Both the position numbers and the translations under genes were made by a program. A stretch of DNA of 64,000 bases from Bacillus sp. FJAT-29937 (GTDB lineage Bacteria; Bacillota; Bacilli; Bacillales; Cytobacillaceae). The number at the start of each line of letters is the position of its first letter. Position 1 is the first letter of the stretch. Positions 25,959 through 35,269 of this stretch are shown in pieces. The stretch covers positions 125,100-189,099 of the forward strand of contig NZ_LMAS01000003.1 in assembly GCF_001509555.1 (NCBI RefSeq), in the 5' to 3' direction. The notes beneath the pieces are model-generated. The model saw only the letters and a list, made by a program, of their open reading frames with translations. It made no database searches and was not told the origin of the DNA.

Positions 25959-26714
25959 ATGACTCTTAATAAAGAATTAGATGGAGTACTTGAATTATTA
26001 CGAAGTCATACTTCAATAAGGGATTATAAAAAGGAAGAGATTCCACTTGATAAACTGAAAAGTATGCTCGTTTCTGCCCAGCACGCAGCATCATCACACT
26101 TTGTTCAGGCTTATTCGGTTATTCACATTACAGATCCAGAGAAGAAGGACGCATTGGCTGCTCTATCAAATAATAGAAGGCAAATCGAATCTGCACCTGT
26201 ATTGCTGTTATTCTGTGCAGACTTAAAACGCTTAGAATATGCATGTAAGAAACAAGGTACGAGCATTCAAAATGAAATACTTGAAAATTTCCTTGTTGCG
26301 GTCATTGATACAGCACTTTTTGCCCAAAACTTTGTCGTTGCAGCAGAATCACAAAATTATGGGATTTGCTACATAGGCGGTGTGCGAAATAACCCTGAAG
26401 AAATTAGTAAGGTTGTAGGGTTACCTGATAAAACAATTCCTTTATTCGGCATGACAGTTGGAATTCCAGATGAAACCCAATTGGTTAAACCACGTTTGCC
26501 AGTTGACGCAATTCTTCATGAAAATGTATACAACGAAGAAAAATATGATGTGCTCTTGGACGAATATGATGCTCAATTAGAAGATTACTACGAAAGTCGA
26601 CTAACAAACCAGAAAACAATGAATTGGACAATCGGGATGAGTGATTTTCTATCCGTGCCAAGAAGGGAGCATATGAAATCCTTTGTGAATTCTAAAGGAT
26701 TTCATTTAAAATAA
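25959..26714 (+). CDS. Nitroreductase-family flavin oxidoreductase (NfsA/FRP-like)
   Basis: About 251-aa FMN-dependent NAD(P)H oxidoreductase of the nitroreductase/flavin-reductase branch. The FMN-binding RSHTSIRDYKKEEIP near the N-terminus, the AAESQNYGICYIGGVRNNPEEI block and the GMTVGIPDE segment match NfsA/FRP-type members. ATG 25959 is preferred over GTG 25950 because of spacing from AAAGGGG. It lies within a catabolic operon rather than a stress operon, suggesting either a redox role on the pathway substrate (quinone, diketone or nitro group) or supply of reduced flavin. The natural substrate is not predictable. Confidence 0.85.
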   Translation: MTLNKELDGVLELLRSHTSIRDYKKEEIPLDKLKSMLVSAQHAASSHFVQAYSVIHITDPEKKDALAALSNNRRQIESAPVLLLFCADLKRLEYACKKQGTSIQNEILENFLVAVIDTALFAQNFVVAAESQNYGICYIGGVRNNPEEISKVVGLPDKTIPLFGMTVGIPDETQLVKPRLPVDAILHENVYNEEKYDVLLDEYDAQLEDYYESRLTNQKTMNWTIGMSDFLSVPRREHMKSFVNSKGFHLK

Positions 26715-26739
26715 CCTTTTGCTAAATCGAGGGATACAA

Positions 26740-27513
26740 ATGGAAAAAAATAAAATAGCCTTAGTTACTGGGAGCGCGGCAGGTATAGGAAGAGCAATTG
26801 CTTTAAGGCTCGCCAGCGATGGATTCGATTTAGTTGTGAATGATATCAATGAGGAATCCATAAAAAGTTTAGCTTCTGAAATTGAACAGCTTGGCCGGAG
26901 GTCTTTGGCAATAGCAGCGGATATAAGCAGTAGAGATCAGGTTTTTTCAATGGTTGACCAAGTGATAGAACATTTTGGACGGCTTGATGTCATGGTCTCA
27001 AATGCTGGTATTGTGCAGGTTAAGCCCCTTCTTGATATTACAGAAGAAGATTTAGAAAGAATTTTTCGCGTCAATGTGTTTGGAACGATGTTTTGTATGC
27101 AAGCAGCAGCAAAAGTGATGATCAAACAAAACGGTGGAAAAATTATTAATGCAAGCAGCACTTCTGGAAAAAGGGGTCATGAACTTCTAAGCCACTATTG
27201 TGCAACCAAATTTTCAGTCATTGGGCTGACTCAAGCAGCTGCAAAAGAACTTGCACCTCATGGAATTACGGTTAATGCCTATTGTCCAGGTATTGTCGGA
27301 ACAGGGATGTGGGAAGAAATTGACCGCAAGATGAGTGAGTATACACATGTTCCATTAGGAGAAACCTTGAAAAATAAAATTAATGGAATTCCTTTAGGAA
27401 GAATCGAAGAGCCAACAGATGTCTCGAACTATGTTTCATTTTTAGCTTCAGAGGATTCAAATTATATGACAGGCCAAGCGGTCGTAATAGACGGCGGTAT
27501 GGTATTTTCCTAA
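26740..27513 (+). CDS. Acetoin reductase / 2,3-butanediol dehydrogenase-like SDR (SDR 3)
   Basis: About 257-aa classical SDR most like BudC/ButA acetoin (diacetyl) reductases. The shared features are the opening KIALVTGSAAGIGRAIALRL, the NAG motif, the catalytic SSTSGK...SHYCATKFSVIGLTQ, the diagnostic NAYCPGIVGTGMWEEIDRK segment and the C-terminal YMTGQAVVIDGGMVF. An Asp after strand 2 (VVNDIN) favours NAD(H). The start is ATG 26740 after GAGGGA. Together with the acoABCL genes nearby it points to acyloin chemistry. Confidence 0.88.
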   Translation: MEKNKIALVTGSAAGIGRAIALRLASDGFDLVVNDINEESIKSLASEIEQLGRRSLAIAADISSRDQVFSMVDQVIEHFGRLDVMVSNAGIVQVKPLLDITEEDLERIFRVNVFGTMFCMQAAAKVMIKQNGGKIINASSTSGKRGHELLSHYCATKFSVIGLTQAAAKELAPHGITVNAYCPGIVGTGMWEEIDRKMSEYTHVPLGETLKNKINGIPLGRIEEPTDVSNYVSFLASEDSNYMTGQAVVIDGGMVFS

Positions 27514-27582
27514 AAGCAAAGCTTAATAGTTTACATTTTTATAGGTAGTTGGTGCATGACTTGATAACGAGGAGGAATTAGA

Positions 27583-29049
27583 ATGTTACAAGCTACAAAG
27601 CAAATATCATTGATTGATTTAGAGAATGTTAAATTATTCATAAATGGTGAGTGGAAAACTGCAAGCAATGGTTCTTCATTCTCAGTGAAGAATCCAAACA
27701 CAGGTGAAGTCGTTGCAGAAGTTCCTAGAGGGGCAAAGGAAGAAACGAAAGCAGCAATTGAAGCGGCAAATGCGGCATTCCCAAAATGGGCTAAGCTTAC
27801 TGCAAACGAAAGAGCGGATTATATTCTAAAAGTGCGTGATTTAATGCTGGAGCATGAGGATGAATTGGCAACGATTATGAGTTTGGAAATGGGAAAAGCC
27901 TATACAGAAGCTTGTGGGGAAGTGAAATATGCTGCTAGTTTCTTGACTTGGTATGCAGAAGAAGGACGTCGGATTTATGGAGAAACAGTCCCAGCATCCT
28001 CACCAAATAAAAGATTATTTGTTGTAAAACAGCCAGTTGGTGTAATTGCGGCCATTACCCCGTGGAATTTCCCTTTAGCTATGATGACTAGGAAACTTGG
28101 ACCTGCCTTGGCTGCTGGTTGTACGGGGATTGTCAAGCCTGCAAGCCAGTCGCCATTATCAGCACTTGCTTTTGCCAGCCTTGTTCAAAAAGCGGGAATT
28201 CCAAGTGGTGTAGTTAATATTGTTGCGGGTGCAACAAGAGAAATTTCGGATGAAATCTTTAATAATCCAGTAGTGAAAAAGGTTTCTTTTACAGGATCTA
28301 CTGATGTAGGGAAGAAATTGGTGGAAAAGTCTGCAGCTCAATTAAAAAAGCTTTCTTTAGAGCTTGGGGGACATGCCCCATTTATCGTATTCGAAGATGC
28401 AGATTTAGAAAAAGCAGCTGAAGGAGCTCTAGCTAGTAAATTTAGAAATGCGGGTCAAACATGTGTATGTGCAAACAGAATTTATGTTCATGAAAATATA
28501 AAAGATAAGTTTACAAACCTATTTGTTGAAAAAGTTCAGGCTTTAAAACTTGGAAATAGCTTAGACCAAACAGTACAAATTGGACCATTAGTTAGCAAAG
28601 ATGGGCTAGAGAAAGTAAAAGAGCATGTAGAAGATGCTAAATCAAAAGGTGCAGAAGTTTTGACTGGCGGTAAAACAACTGGAGATCCTAACGGTTATTA
28701 TTACGAGCCAACTGTTCTTGGTAATGTTACGAAAGATATGATGATCATGACAGAGGAAACTTTCGGACCGGTTGCTCCGATCACAACTTTTAGTAATGAC
28801 GAGGAAGTTATCTTGGAAGCGAACAACACAGAATACGGCTTAGCAGCGTATCTTTATACATCAAACATTCAACGTGCAGTTACTGTTTCTGAAGCATTAA
28901 ACTTTGGTGTAATTGGACTAAATGATGCTGTTCCTGGTGTTCCACAAGCTCCGTTTGGTGGTATGAATCATAGTGGGTACGGTCGTGAAGGCGGCCACCA
29001 AGGAATTAGGGATTATTTAGAAGAAAAGTTTATTTCTCTAGGGTTATAA
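27583..29049 (+). CDS. NAD(P)-dependent aldehyde dehydrogenase, succinate-semialdehyde type
   Basis: 488-aa aldehyde dehydrogenase, closest in motif content to GabD-type succinate-semialdehyde dehydrogenases. It has the NAD fold motif FTGSTDVGK, the catalytic Glu in LELGGHAPF, and the nucleophile Cys in NAGQTCVCANRIYV, where the second Cys is characteristic of the GabD group. The C-terminal GREGGHQGIRDYLEEKF is also typical. AGGAGG precedes the ATG. It ends the operon, followed by a long hairpin. It may oxidise the aldehyde released by the acetoin-dehydrogenase-like complex; succinate semialdehyde itself is not certain. Confidence 0.9.
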   Translation: MLQATKQISLIDLENVKLFINGEWKTASNGSSFSVKNPNTGEVVAEVPRGAKEETKAAIEAANAAFPKWAKLTANERADYILKVRDLMLEHEDELATIMSLEMGKAYTEACGEVKYAASFLTWYAEEGRRIYGETVPASSPNKRLFVVKQPVGVIAAITPWNFPLAMMTRKLGPALAAGCTGIVKPASQSPLSALAFASLVQKAGIPSGVVNIVAGATREISDEIFNNPVVKKVSFTGSTDVGKKLVEKSAAQLKKLSLELGGHAPFIVFEDADLEKAAEGALASKFRNAGQTCVCANRIYVHENIKDKFTNLFVEKVQALKLGNSLDQTVQIGPLVSKDGLEKVKEHVEDAKSKGAEVLTGGKTTGDPNGYYYEPTVLGNVTKDMMIMTEETFGPVAPITTFSNDEEVILEANNTEYGLAAYLYTSNIQRAVTVSEALNFGVIGLNDAVPGVPQAPFGGMNHSGYGREGGHQGIRDYLEEKFISLGL

Positions 29050-29064
29050 GTTTTTGGGGATTTT

Positions 29065-29110
29065 TTCCTTATGAAAAAGAATAAAACTTTTTCATAAGGA
29101 ATGTTTTCCC
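29065..29110 (+). terminator. Terminator after aldehyde dehydrogenase
   Basis: Perfect 15-bp stem TTCCTTATGAAAAAG / CTTTTTCATAAGGAA followed by TGTTTT. It ends the 17-29 kb operon. Confidence 0.8.
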
Positions 29111-29213
29111 TTTTAAAATTAACATTGAAATCGTGAATAGATAATGGTGATTTAGCATGAATTTGCTTTTTACATTTGAAACAAATCATTAATTAATAAG
29201 CGAGTGGATTTGA

Positions 29214-30254
29214 ATGAAAGCACTTATGAAGACAAAGCCTGGTTTTGGAAATTTGAATATACTTGATATACCTGAACCAGTATGTGATGCAACAGGAATA
29301 AAAATTAAAGTGCGTTACTCCGGTATCTGCGGAACAGATATGCATATTTATCATGATAGCTATAAGAGCTTTCCCCCAGTTGTGATTGGTCACGAATTTT
29401 CGGGAGAAGTCGTTGAATCTGGAAAAAATGTTAAAAACATTAATCCAGGAGATATTGTAATGGTGCTGCCCTCAGTTGCCTGGACATGTAAGCAATGTAT
29501 GTACTGTAAACAAGGTTATTATATGTTTTGTTCCGAACGCAGAAGTATCGGCAGTGGGGTGAATGGAAGCTTTACTGAATATGTAGTTGCAAATGAAGAC
29601 ATGGTTTATAAGGTCCCTTCTACTATTTCATTACAAGAAGCTGCACTTGCAGAACCATTAGCGTGTGCAGTACAGGCGATTGAAGAATTAACAGAGTTTC
29701 ATGCAGGTGATTGGGTTTTGCTTTCAGGGCCGGGACCAATTGGGCTTATTTGCTTAAGTTTATTAGTAAGCAAAGGGTGCAATGTGATTGTTAGCGGAAC
29801 AAGCCAAGATTTAACAAGACTGAAAATAGCTAAAGATTTAGGTGCGCATACAACCGTGGATGTATTTACAGAGGATTTACAGGAAATTGTAGAACAGTTA
29901 ACGGAAGGTATTGGCGTAGATGTTGTTGTTGAATGCTCGGGCGCCCCTTCAGCAGTTAATCCCTCCATAAAAGCATTAAAGAATATGGGGAAATACATAC
30001 AGGTTGGAATTATCGGCAGTGATGTAGAAATGGATATAGACTCCATTTTATATAAGCAAATTCAATTATTTGGATCCTATGCACATTCCATGAAAACATG
30101 GGAAAAAGTAAAAAAGATTTTATCGAATAATACAATTGATTTAAAGCCTATTATAACGGACGTTATTCCCCTAAGTGAATGGGAAAGGGCATTTGATATC
30201 ATTGAATCAAGAGAATGCGGAAAAGTATTGCTGTACTACGATTATGAAGAATAG
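29214..30254 (+). CDS. Zinc-dependent MDR dehydrogenase 3 (threonine/sorbitol DH-like)
   Basis: 346-aa medium-chain dehydrogenase, more distant from the other two island MDRs. It has CGTDMHIYH and GHEFSGEVV at the catalytic zinc, structural-zinc cysteines CKQCMYCKQGYYMFC, and the Rossmann motif GPGPIGLI. The overall pattern fits L-threonine/sorbitol/butanediol dehydrogenase-like enzymes. GAGTGG-type ribosome site; it lies 56 bases upstream of the acoA-like gene and probably heads the acoABCL transcript. Substrate unknown; acetoin or another acyloin/diol is a reasonable guess by context. Confidence 0.88.
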   Translation: MKALMKTKPGFGNLNILDIPEPVCDATGIKIKVRYSGICGTDMHIYHDSYKSFPPVVIGHEFSGEVVESGKNVKNINPGDIVMVLPSVAWTCKQCMYCKQGYYMFCSERRSIGSGVNGSFTEYVVANEDMVYKVPSTISLQEAALAEPLACAVQAIEELTEFHAGDWVLLSGPGPIGLICLSLLVSKGCNVIVSGTSQDLTRLKIAKDLGAHTTVDVFTEDLQEIVEQLTEGIGVDVVVECSGAPSAVNPSIKALKNMGKYIQVGIIGSDVEMDIDSILYKQIQLFGSYAHSMKTWEKVKKILSNNTIDLKPIITDVIPLSEWERAFDIIESRECGKVLLYYDYEE

Positions 30255-30277
30255 AGAATTTTTCAGGACTCTCTATA
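30252..30277 (+). other. Small hairpin between zinc dehydrogenase 3 and acoA
   Basis: ATAGAGA / TCTCTAT, 7 bp with a 12-base loop and no U-tract, overlapping the stop codon of the upstream gene. Possibly an mRNA-processing or stability element. Confidence 0.4.
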
Positions 30278-30310
30278 GCATAACCACTCAATATTAAAGG
30301 GGGCTCCCTA

Positions 30311-31300
30311 ATGGAGACAAGCACAGTCGCTAGTTTACAAAAGCTAGGGAAAGAAAAACTAAAAGATTTATTGTATCAAATGATTCTAATTCGTGATTTT
30401 GAAGAAGCCGTTGAAAATCAGTTCATGCAAGGGAAAATTCATGGAACGATGCATCTTTGTATCGGGCAAGAACCTACTGCTGTTGGTGCTTGTGCAGTTC
30501 TAACTAAAGAAGATAAGATTACTAGCACGCATCGAGGTCATGGGCATTGCATTGCTAAAGGTTCAGATGTTAAATACATGATGGCTGAACTTTTGGGGAA
30601 AGAGACTGGGTATTGTAAGGGAAAAGGCGGATCCATGCATATTGCAGATTTAGAAATAGGAAATATCGGTGCGAACGGTATTGTAGCAGGTGGTCTGCCA
30701 ATTGGCTGCGGTGCAGCTTTAACTTCTAAGAAGAAAAATTTAGGCTTTGTAGTCGTTTGCTTTTTTGGTGATGGAGCGACTAACGAGGGGGCCTTCCATG
30801 AAGCTATAAATCTAGCGTCTATTTGGAAGTTGCCAGTCATATTCTTCTGTGAAAATAATCAGTATGGAATGTCTAGTTCGATTAAGGAAATGACGAACAT
30901 TAATAATTTATCTGAACGGGCAAGTTCGTATGGGATTCCGGGAATAACAATAGATGGCACGGATGTCATTGCGGTTTTGGAAGAGACCCAAAAAGCGGTA
31001 GACCGTGCTAGAAGTGGAGAAGGCCCTACTTTAATAGAAGCTAAGACATATAGATGGAGAGGACACTCCAAAAGTGATGCTCGAAAATATAGAACACGTG
31101 ATGAGGAACAAGATTGGATAACAAATAAAGATGGAATAAAGCTTTTTAAAGAAAAGTTATTGAATGAAGGTATTTTTACAAATGAAGAAATCATTGAAGT
31201 GGAAGTAGAAGTAAAGAGAGTAGTACATGAAGCAATTGAGTTTGCTGAAAACAGTCCGGAGCCTTCGTTAAGCTCACTAGAAGAAGACGTATATGCATAA
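30311..31300 (+). CDS. acoA: Acetoin dehydrogenase-like E1 alpha subunit
   Basis: 329-aa ThDP-dependent E1 alpha subunit of a 2-oxoacid/acetoin dehydrogenase complex. The ThDP motif is GDGATNEGAFHEA (Asp154 region) ending in CENNQYG. The GKGGSMHIADLEIGNIGANGIV segment is typical of acetoin dehydrogenase E1 alpha. With E1 beta it would cleave acetoin (or a related acyloin/2-oxoacid) and pass the acyl group to the E2 lipoyl arm. GGGGG ribosome site before ATG. First of the acoABCL cluster. Acetoin is the best guess; a branched or longer acyloin cannot be excluded. Confidence 0.9.
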   Translation: METSTVASLQKLGKEKLKDLLYQMILIRDFEEAVENQFMQGKIHGTMHLCIGQEPTAVGACAVLTKEDKITSTHRGHGHCIAKGSDVKYMMAELLGKETGYCKGKGGSMHIADLEIGNIGANGIVAGGLPIGCGAALTSKKKNLGFVVVCFFGDGATNEGAFHEAINLASIWKLPVIFFCENNQYGMSSSIKEMTNINNLSERASSYGIPGITIDGTDVIAVLEETQKAVDRARSGEGPTLIEAKTYRWRGHSKSDARKYRTRDEEQDWITNKDGIKLFKEKLLNEGIFTNEEIIEVEVEVKRVVHEAIEFAENSPEPSLSSLEEDVYA

Positions 31301-31324
31301 TGAAATAAAGGAAGGACGAAACTA

Positions 31325-32311
31325 ATGCGAAAAATTACATACGCAGAAGCAATTAATGAAGCTATGTGCCAGGAAATAGAAGGGAATGAAGATGTATTTA
31401 TTCTGGGTGAAGATATAGGGATTTATGGTGGTGCCTTCGGACTAACAAGAGGGATGATTGAAAAGTTAGGACCTGAAAAAGTATTAAATACTCCTATTTC
31501 TGAACAAGCAATTACTGGGGTAGCGATTGGTGCAGCTTTAATGGGTATGAGACCAATTTTGGAACTGCAATTTTCTGACTTTGTAACAGTTGCTATGGAT
31601 CAAATCGTAAATCAGGCGGCAAAGTTGCGTTATATGTATGGAGGGAAGGGAAAAGTTCCTATGGTTATCCGTACTCCTGGCGGCTCTGGAGCGGGTTTTG
31701 CTGCACAGCATTCACAAAGCTTGGAGGCCTGGATGGCACATGTTCCGGGCTTAAAGGTAGTGCAGCCATCAACAGCATATGATGCGAAAGGGTTGTTTAA
31801 AGCAGCATTAGAAGATGACAATCCAGTTATTTTCTACGAACATAAGCTTTTATATAGTATGAAAGACGATGTACCTGAAGAACCCTATACTATTCCGCTA
31901 GGAAAAGCTGATATTAAGCGTGAAGGGAAAGATGTCACAGTTATTGCAACCTCTATTATGGTTCATAGGGCATTACAAGCAGCTGAGGAGCTAGAAAAAG
32001 AAGGAATTAATGTTGAGGTCATTGATCCGCGCACGTTAGTGCCGCTTGATACAGATACAATCGTTGAATCTGTGAAAAAAACCGGACGCGCTGTCGTTGT
32101 ATATGAGGCAGTCCAACGTGGGGGATTTGGTGCTGAGATTGCCAGTGTCATTAATGAAAGCGAGGCATTTGATTACCTTGATGCACCTGTAGTTAGGTTA
32201 GGCGGAAAAGCAGTACCAATTCCGTATAATCCAACACTGGAAAAGAAAGCTGTCCCACAAGTTGAAGATATTAAGAACATTATAAAATCAACGGTTGGTA
32301 CATATGCCTAA
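31325..32311 (+). CDS. acoB: Acetoin dehydrogenase-like E1 beta subunit
   Basis: 328-aa transketolase-type E1 beta subunit. It opens with [22 protein letters not shown], followed by [12 protein letters not shown] with the ThDP-activating Glu expected in the [11 protein letters not shown] block. The C-terminal transketolase domain shows [13 protein letters not shown]. It forms the alpha2beta2 E1 with the preceding gene, 24 bases upstream. AAGGA-type site before ATG. Confidence 0.93.
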   Translation: MRKITYAEAINEAMCQEIEGNEDVFILGEDIGIYGGAFGLTRGMIEKLGPEKVLNTPISEQAITGVAIGAALMGMRPILELQFSDFVTVAMDQIVNQAAKLRYMYGGKGKVPMVIRTPGGSGAGFAAQHSQSLEAWMAHVPGLKVVQPSTAYDAKGLFKAALEDDNPVIFYEHKLLYSMKDDVPEEPYTIPLGKADIKREGKDVTVIATSIMVHRALQAAEELEKEGINVEVIDPRTLVPLDTDTIVESVKKTGRAVVVYEAVQRGGFGAEIASVINESEAFDYLDAPVVRLGGKAVPIPYNPTLEKKAVPQVEDIKNIIKSTVGTYA

Positions 32312-32325
32312 TGGGAGGGTAGAAT

Positions 32326-33627
32326 ATGGCTGAACAAGTTTTGATGCCAAAGCTCGGGGCAACGATGGAAAAAGGAACAATTTTGAATTGGTTGAAGAAT
32401 GAAGGGGAGCAAATTGAAAAAGGTGAACCTATTCTTGAAATTATGACCGATAAAATCAATCTTGAAGTGGAAGCTGCAACATCAGGCATTCTATTAAAGA
32501 AATTATATGATGTTGATGAGGAAGTAGCCGTATTGCAACCGATCGCCTATATCGGCGAGCAAGGTGAAGTGATTGGAAAAATTGAAACCAATCTTGTAGA
32601 AAATCGGATAGAAGATGAAACATTAGTAAATGAAAACATTATTTCTACAACTGGGATAGCGCAACAAACTGATACTGCTGTGCAAAAACCACGAAAAACG
32701 CCTGCAGCAAATAAGTTAGCAAAGGAAAATGGAATTAACTTACTTCAAATTAAAGGCACTGGTCCAAATAATCGCATCCATGTAAAGGATGTTGAATTAT
32801 TTATTAATAGTAAACAAAAAGTTAGTCCACTAGCTAGTAAGCTTGCTAATGATAAAGACATTGACTTGACGAATATTAAAGGCACTGGATTTAACGAAAA
32901 AATCGTATCAGCAGATATTGATCTTATTAGAACACCTATAAGCCAATCAATTCAATATGCCGGCATTAGAAAAGTAATCGGAGAAAGAATGGCTCAAAGT
33001 GCTTCTACTGTCCCTCATGTAACACTAACATCAGAAGTCGAAATGACAGAAGTGATTGAATTAAGAGAGAAGCTTCTAGAAAAAATTAATAAGGTAACAG
33101 GATTCCGTTTATCCTATACTGAAATATTTATTAAGGCAGTGGCACATGCATTAAAATCACACAAAATAATAAATGCCTCACTAAACGGCAATATGATTGA
33201 ACTTCATTCTGAAGTTAATATAGGTCTAGCTGTATCCGTACCGAATGGTTTAGTCGTTCCAGTTATCAAAAATGCAGATGCGATGGGACTCTCAACTCTT
33301 ACTCGGGAAAATAAGAGATTAGTCAAACTCGCACGTGAAAATAAGCTGTCTCCAGAAAACTTAGCAGGTGGGACATTTACCATCAGTAATTTAGGAATGT
33401 ATGCAATCGATTCATTTACACCAATTATTAATCAGCCTCAATCTGCTATTCTAGGAATTGGGCGTATCCATGAAAAGGTTGTATCTAACAATGGATCATT
33501 AGTTGCAAAGCAATTCGTTACATTGAGCCTTTCCTTTGATCATCGTGTAATTGATGGTGCACCAGCAGCAGAGTTTCTCACTGAACTTAATAAAATTTTA
33601 GAAAATCCTTACGAATTGATAGTTTGA
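32326..33627 (+). CDS. acoC: Acetoin dehydrogenase-like E2 acyltransferase, two peripheral-subunit-binding domains
   Basis: 433-aa E2 core of the complex. One lipoyl domain (residues about 1-80, lipoyl-lysine K43 in MTDKINLEVEA) is followed by two consecutive E3/E1-binding domains: about 125-158 (TPAANKLAKENGINLLQIKG) and about 167-200 (SPLASKLANDKDIDLTNIKG). Then comes the catalytic acyltransferase domain with the C-terminal active-site motif DHRVIDG. One binding domain is usual, and B. subtilis AcoC as I recall has one, so the doubling is notable. It transfers the acyl group from lipoate to CoA. Spaced 14 bases after acoB. Confidence 0.92.
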   Translation: MAEQVLMPKLGATMEKGTILNWLKNEGEQIEKGEPILEIMTDKINLEVEAATSGILLKKLYDVDEEVAVLQPIAYIGEQGEVIGKIETNLVENRIEDETLVNENIISTTGIAQQTDTAVQKPRKTPAANKLAKENGINLLQIKGTGPNNRIHVKDVELFINSKQKVSPLASKLANDKDIDLTNIKGTGFNEKIVSADIDLIRTPISQSIQYAGIRKVIGERMAQSASTVPHVTLTSEVEMTEVIELREKLLEKINKVTGFRLSYTEIFIKAVAHALKSHKIINASLNGNMIELHSEVNIGLAVSVPNGLVVPVIKNADAMGLSTLTRENKRLVKLARENKLSPENLAGGTFTISNLGMYAIDSFTPIINQPQSAILGIGRIHEKVVSNNGSLVAKQFVTLSLSFDHRVIDGAPAAEFLTELNKILENPYELIV

Positions 33628-33637
33628 GGTGAGAAAT

Positions 33638-35032
33638 ATGAAAATATACGATTTGGTAGTAGTTGGAGGAGGACCTGGAGGCTATGTTGCTGCAGAGCAT
33701 GCAGCAAAAGAAGGTATGTCAGTCGCCCTTATTGAAAATCAATATCTTGGCGGTACATGCTTAAATACCGGGTGTATTCCTTCGAAAACTCTCCTTAGGC
33801 ATTCCGAATTCCTCGATATGATAGAGAAAGCAAAAAAATGGGGAATAGAAGTTGAAAATATCAGTCTTTCTTTCGAAAAAATGATGAAGCGGAAATCCAG
33901 TGTTGTAGAAAATTTGCGAAGAGGGGTAGAATTTCTTCTGCAAAGTGCAAATGTCGATATTTATAATGGGTTGGCAACCGTTCATTCTAACTATCAAGTT
34001 ATCATTGAGAAAAATAGTACTCAACTAGAAGTGTATGGGAAAAAAATTATCATCGCAACTGGTTCAAAACCTTACATTCCACCGATTCAAGGAGTTGAGC
34101 GGATAAAGGTTCATACAAGCGATTCAATTTTCGATTTAGATTATTTACCGAAATCGATTGTAATTGTTGGTGGTGGAATTATCGGAGTGGAGTTTGCTTG
34201 TATTTTTTCAAGTTTGAACGTGGACGTGACTATCATTGAAATGGGGTCAAGGATAATAGCCACAGAAGATGAAGAGGCGTCCAAATTAATGACAAGAGAA
34301 CTTAAGAAAAAAGGGATTACCATTTATACTTCTGCAAAAGTAGTAGAGGCTGGTGAAATTGGTTCAGAAAAAGCAATAACTGTTGAGTTTGAAAATTTGG
34401 ACCGTGTGACAGTTTCTTCAGAAGAAGTTCTATTTGCCTCTGGCCGTAAACCAAACTTAGCTGGTGTAGAGAGAATAGGATTAAAAATGAATGGTCCATT
34501 TATTGCTGTTAATAAACATATGGAAACAAGCTGTCCAAATATTTATGCAGTAGGAGATGTAATTGGCGGTTGGCAATTGGCTCATGTTGCAAGTGCAGAA
34601 GGGATAGTAGCAGCTGCAAATGCGTCCGGCTCAGTTAAGGAAATTGACTATAAAGTAGTACCTCGCTGCATCTATACATTTCCAGAGATAGCTAGTGTTG
34701 GGGTATCGGAAAAAGAGGCAAAAGAAAGAGGATATTCTTATCGTACCGAGACGCTGCAGTTAAGAGCGATTGGCAAAACATTATCAATGGACGAGGCGAA
34801 CGGATTTATCAAACTTATTGCGGATGATCAATATGGCGAAATTCTTGGAGCTGTAATGGTTGGACCTAATGTAACCGAAATAATTTCTGAAGTATCAACA
34901 GCTATTTTTCTAGAAGGAACTGTAAATGAGTTGGCTTCTTTAATTCATCCACACCCATCTGTAACAGAAGGAATATGGGAAGTAGCAAGGAAATGGCTGG
35001 AGAGACAGAAAAGTTTAATTAACCAAAATTAG
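33638..35032 (+). CDS. acoL: Dihydrolipoamide dehydrogenase (E3)
   Basis: 464-aa FAD disulfide oxidoreductase reoxidising the lipoyl group of the complex with NAD. The FAD motif VVGGGPGGYVAA is at the N-terminus, the redox-active CLNTGC at Cys41/Cys46, the NAD-binding IVGGGIIGVEFA in the middle, and the catalytic HPHPSVTE near the end. ATG 33638 is chosen over GTG 33629 because GAGGTG lies 6 bases before it. Last gene of acoABCL; a terminator follows. Confidence 0.95.
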   Translation: MKIYDLVVVGGGPGGYVAAEHAAKEGMSVALIENQYLGGTCLNTGCIPSKTLLRHSEFLDMIEKAKKWGIEVENISLSFEKMMKRKSSVVENLRRGVEFLLQSANVDIYNGLATVHSNYQVIIEKNSTQLEVYGKKIIIATGSKPYIPPIQGVERIKVHTSDSIFDLDYLPKSIVIVGGGIIGVEFACIFSSLNVDVTIIEMGSRIIATEDEEASKLMTRELKKKGITIYTSAKVVEAGEIGSEKAITVEFENLDRVTVSSEEVLFASGRKPNLAGVERIGLKMNGPFIAVNKHMETSCPNIYAVGDVIGGWQLAHVASAEGIVAAANASGSVKEIDYKVVPRCIYTFPEIASVGVSEKEAKERGYSYRTETLQLRAIGKTLSMDEANGFIKLIADDQYGEILGAVMVGPNVTEIISEVSTAIFLEGTVNELASLIHPHPSVTEGIWEVARKWLERQKSLINQN

Positions 35033-35044
35033 AGTTAGATCCTA

Positions 35045-35085
35045 GGCACCTTAGCAAATTAGCTAATAGGTGCCATTTTTATTTT
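35045..35085 (+). terminator. Terminator after acoABCL
   Basis: GGCACCTTAGC / GCTAATAGGTGCC stem followed by ATTTTTATTTT. Confidence 0.82.
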
Positions 35086-35269
35086 AATCAGATCAAAAGA
35101 AATTTTTACAAATATAATATGGCAATTAACTGTATCCCATGTGGCTATCAGATAAAGCTCCTTTTTAAATATCAAAAATTCTGTTAATATATAATGATAG
35201 TAATATTTAAAAAACTCTATTTGCTGAAATTGAACGTTCCTATTAATAATTGTACAGGAGGATTTCATT

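Noticed and set aside
27551-27567. Possible sigma-54 promoter (TTGGTGCATGACTTGAT) before the aldehyde dehydrogenase
   Set aside because: The essential -12 GC is GA here, and the start point would fall on the ribosome site, leaving no leader.
29140-29170. Sigma-54-like TGGTGATTTAGCATGAATTTGC upstream of zinc dehydrogenase 3
   Set aside because: No GG/GC pair at the required 10-base spacing.
30264-30280. Possible sigma-54 promoter before acoA (GG-N10-GC spacing in CAGGACTCTCTATAGCA)
   Set aside because: Only GG and GC match; the rest of both boxes is off consensus, and the bases belong to a small hairpin.
35059-35268. Minus-strand 69-codon reading between acoL and acoR
   Set aside because: AT-rich intergenic sequence read by chance; no ribosome site and it overlaps the acoL terminator.
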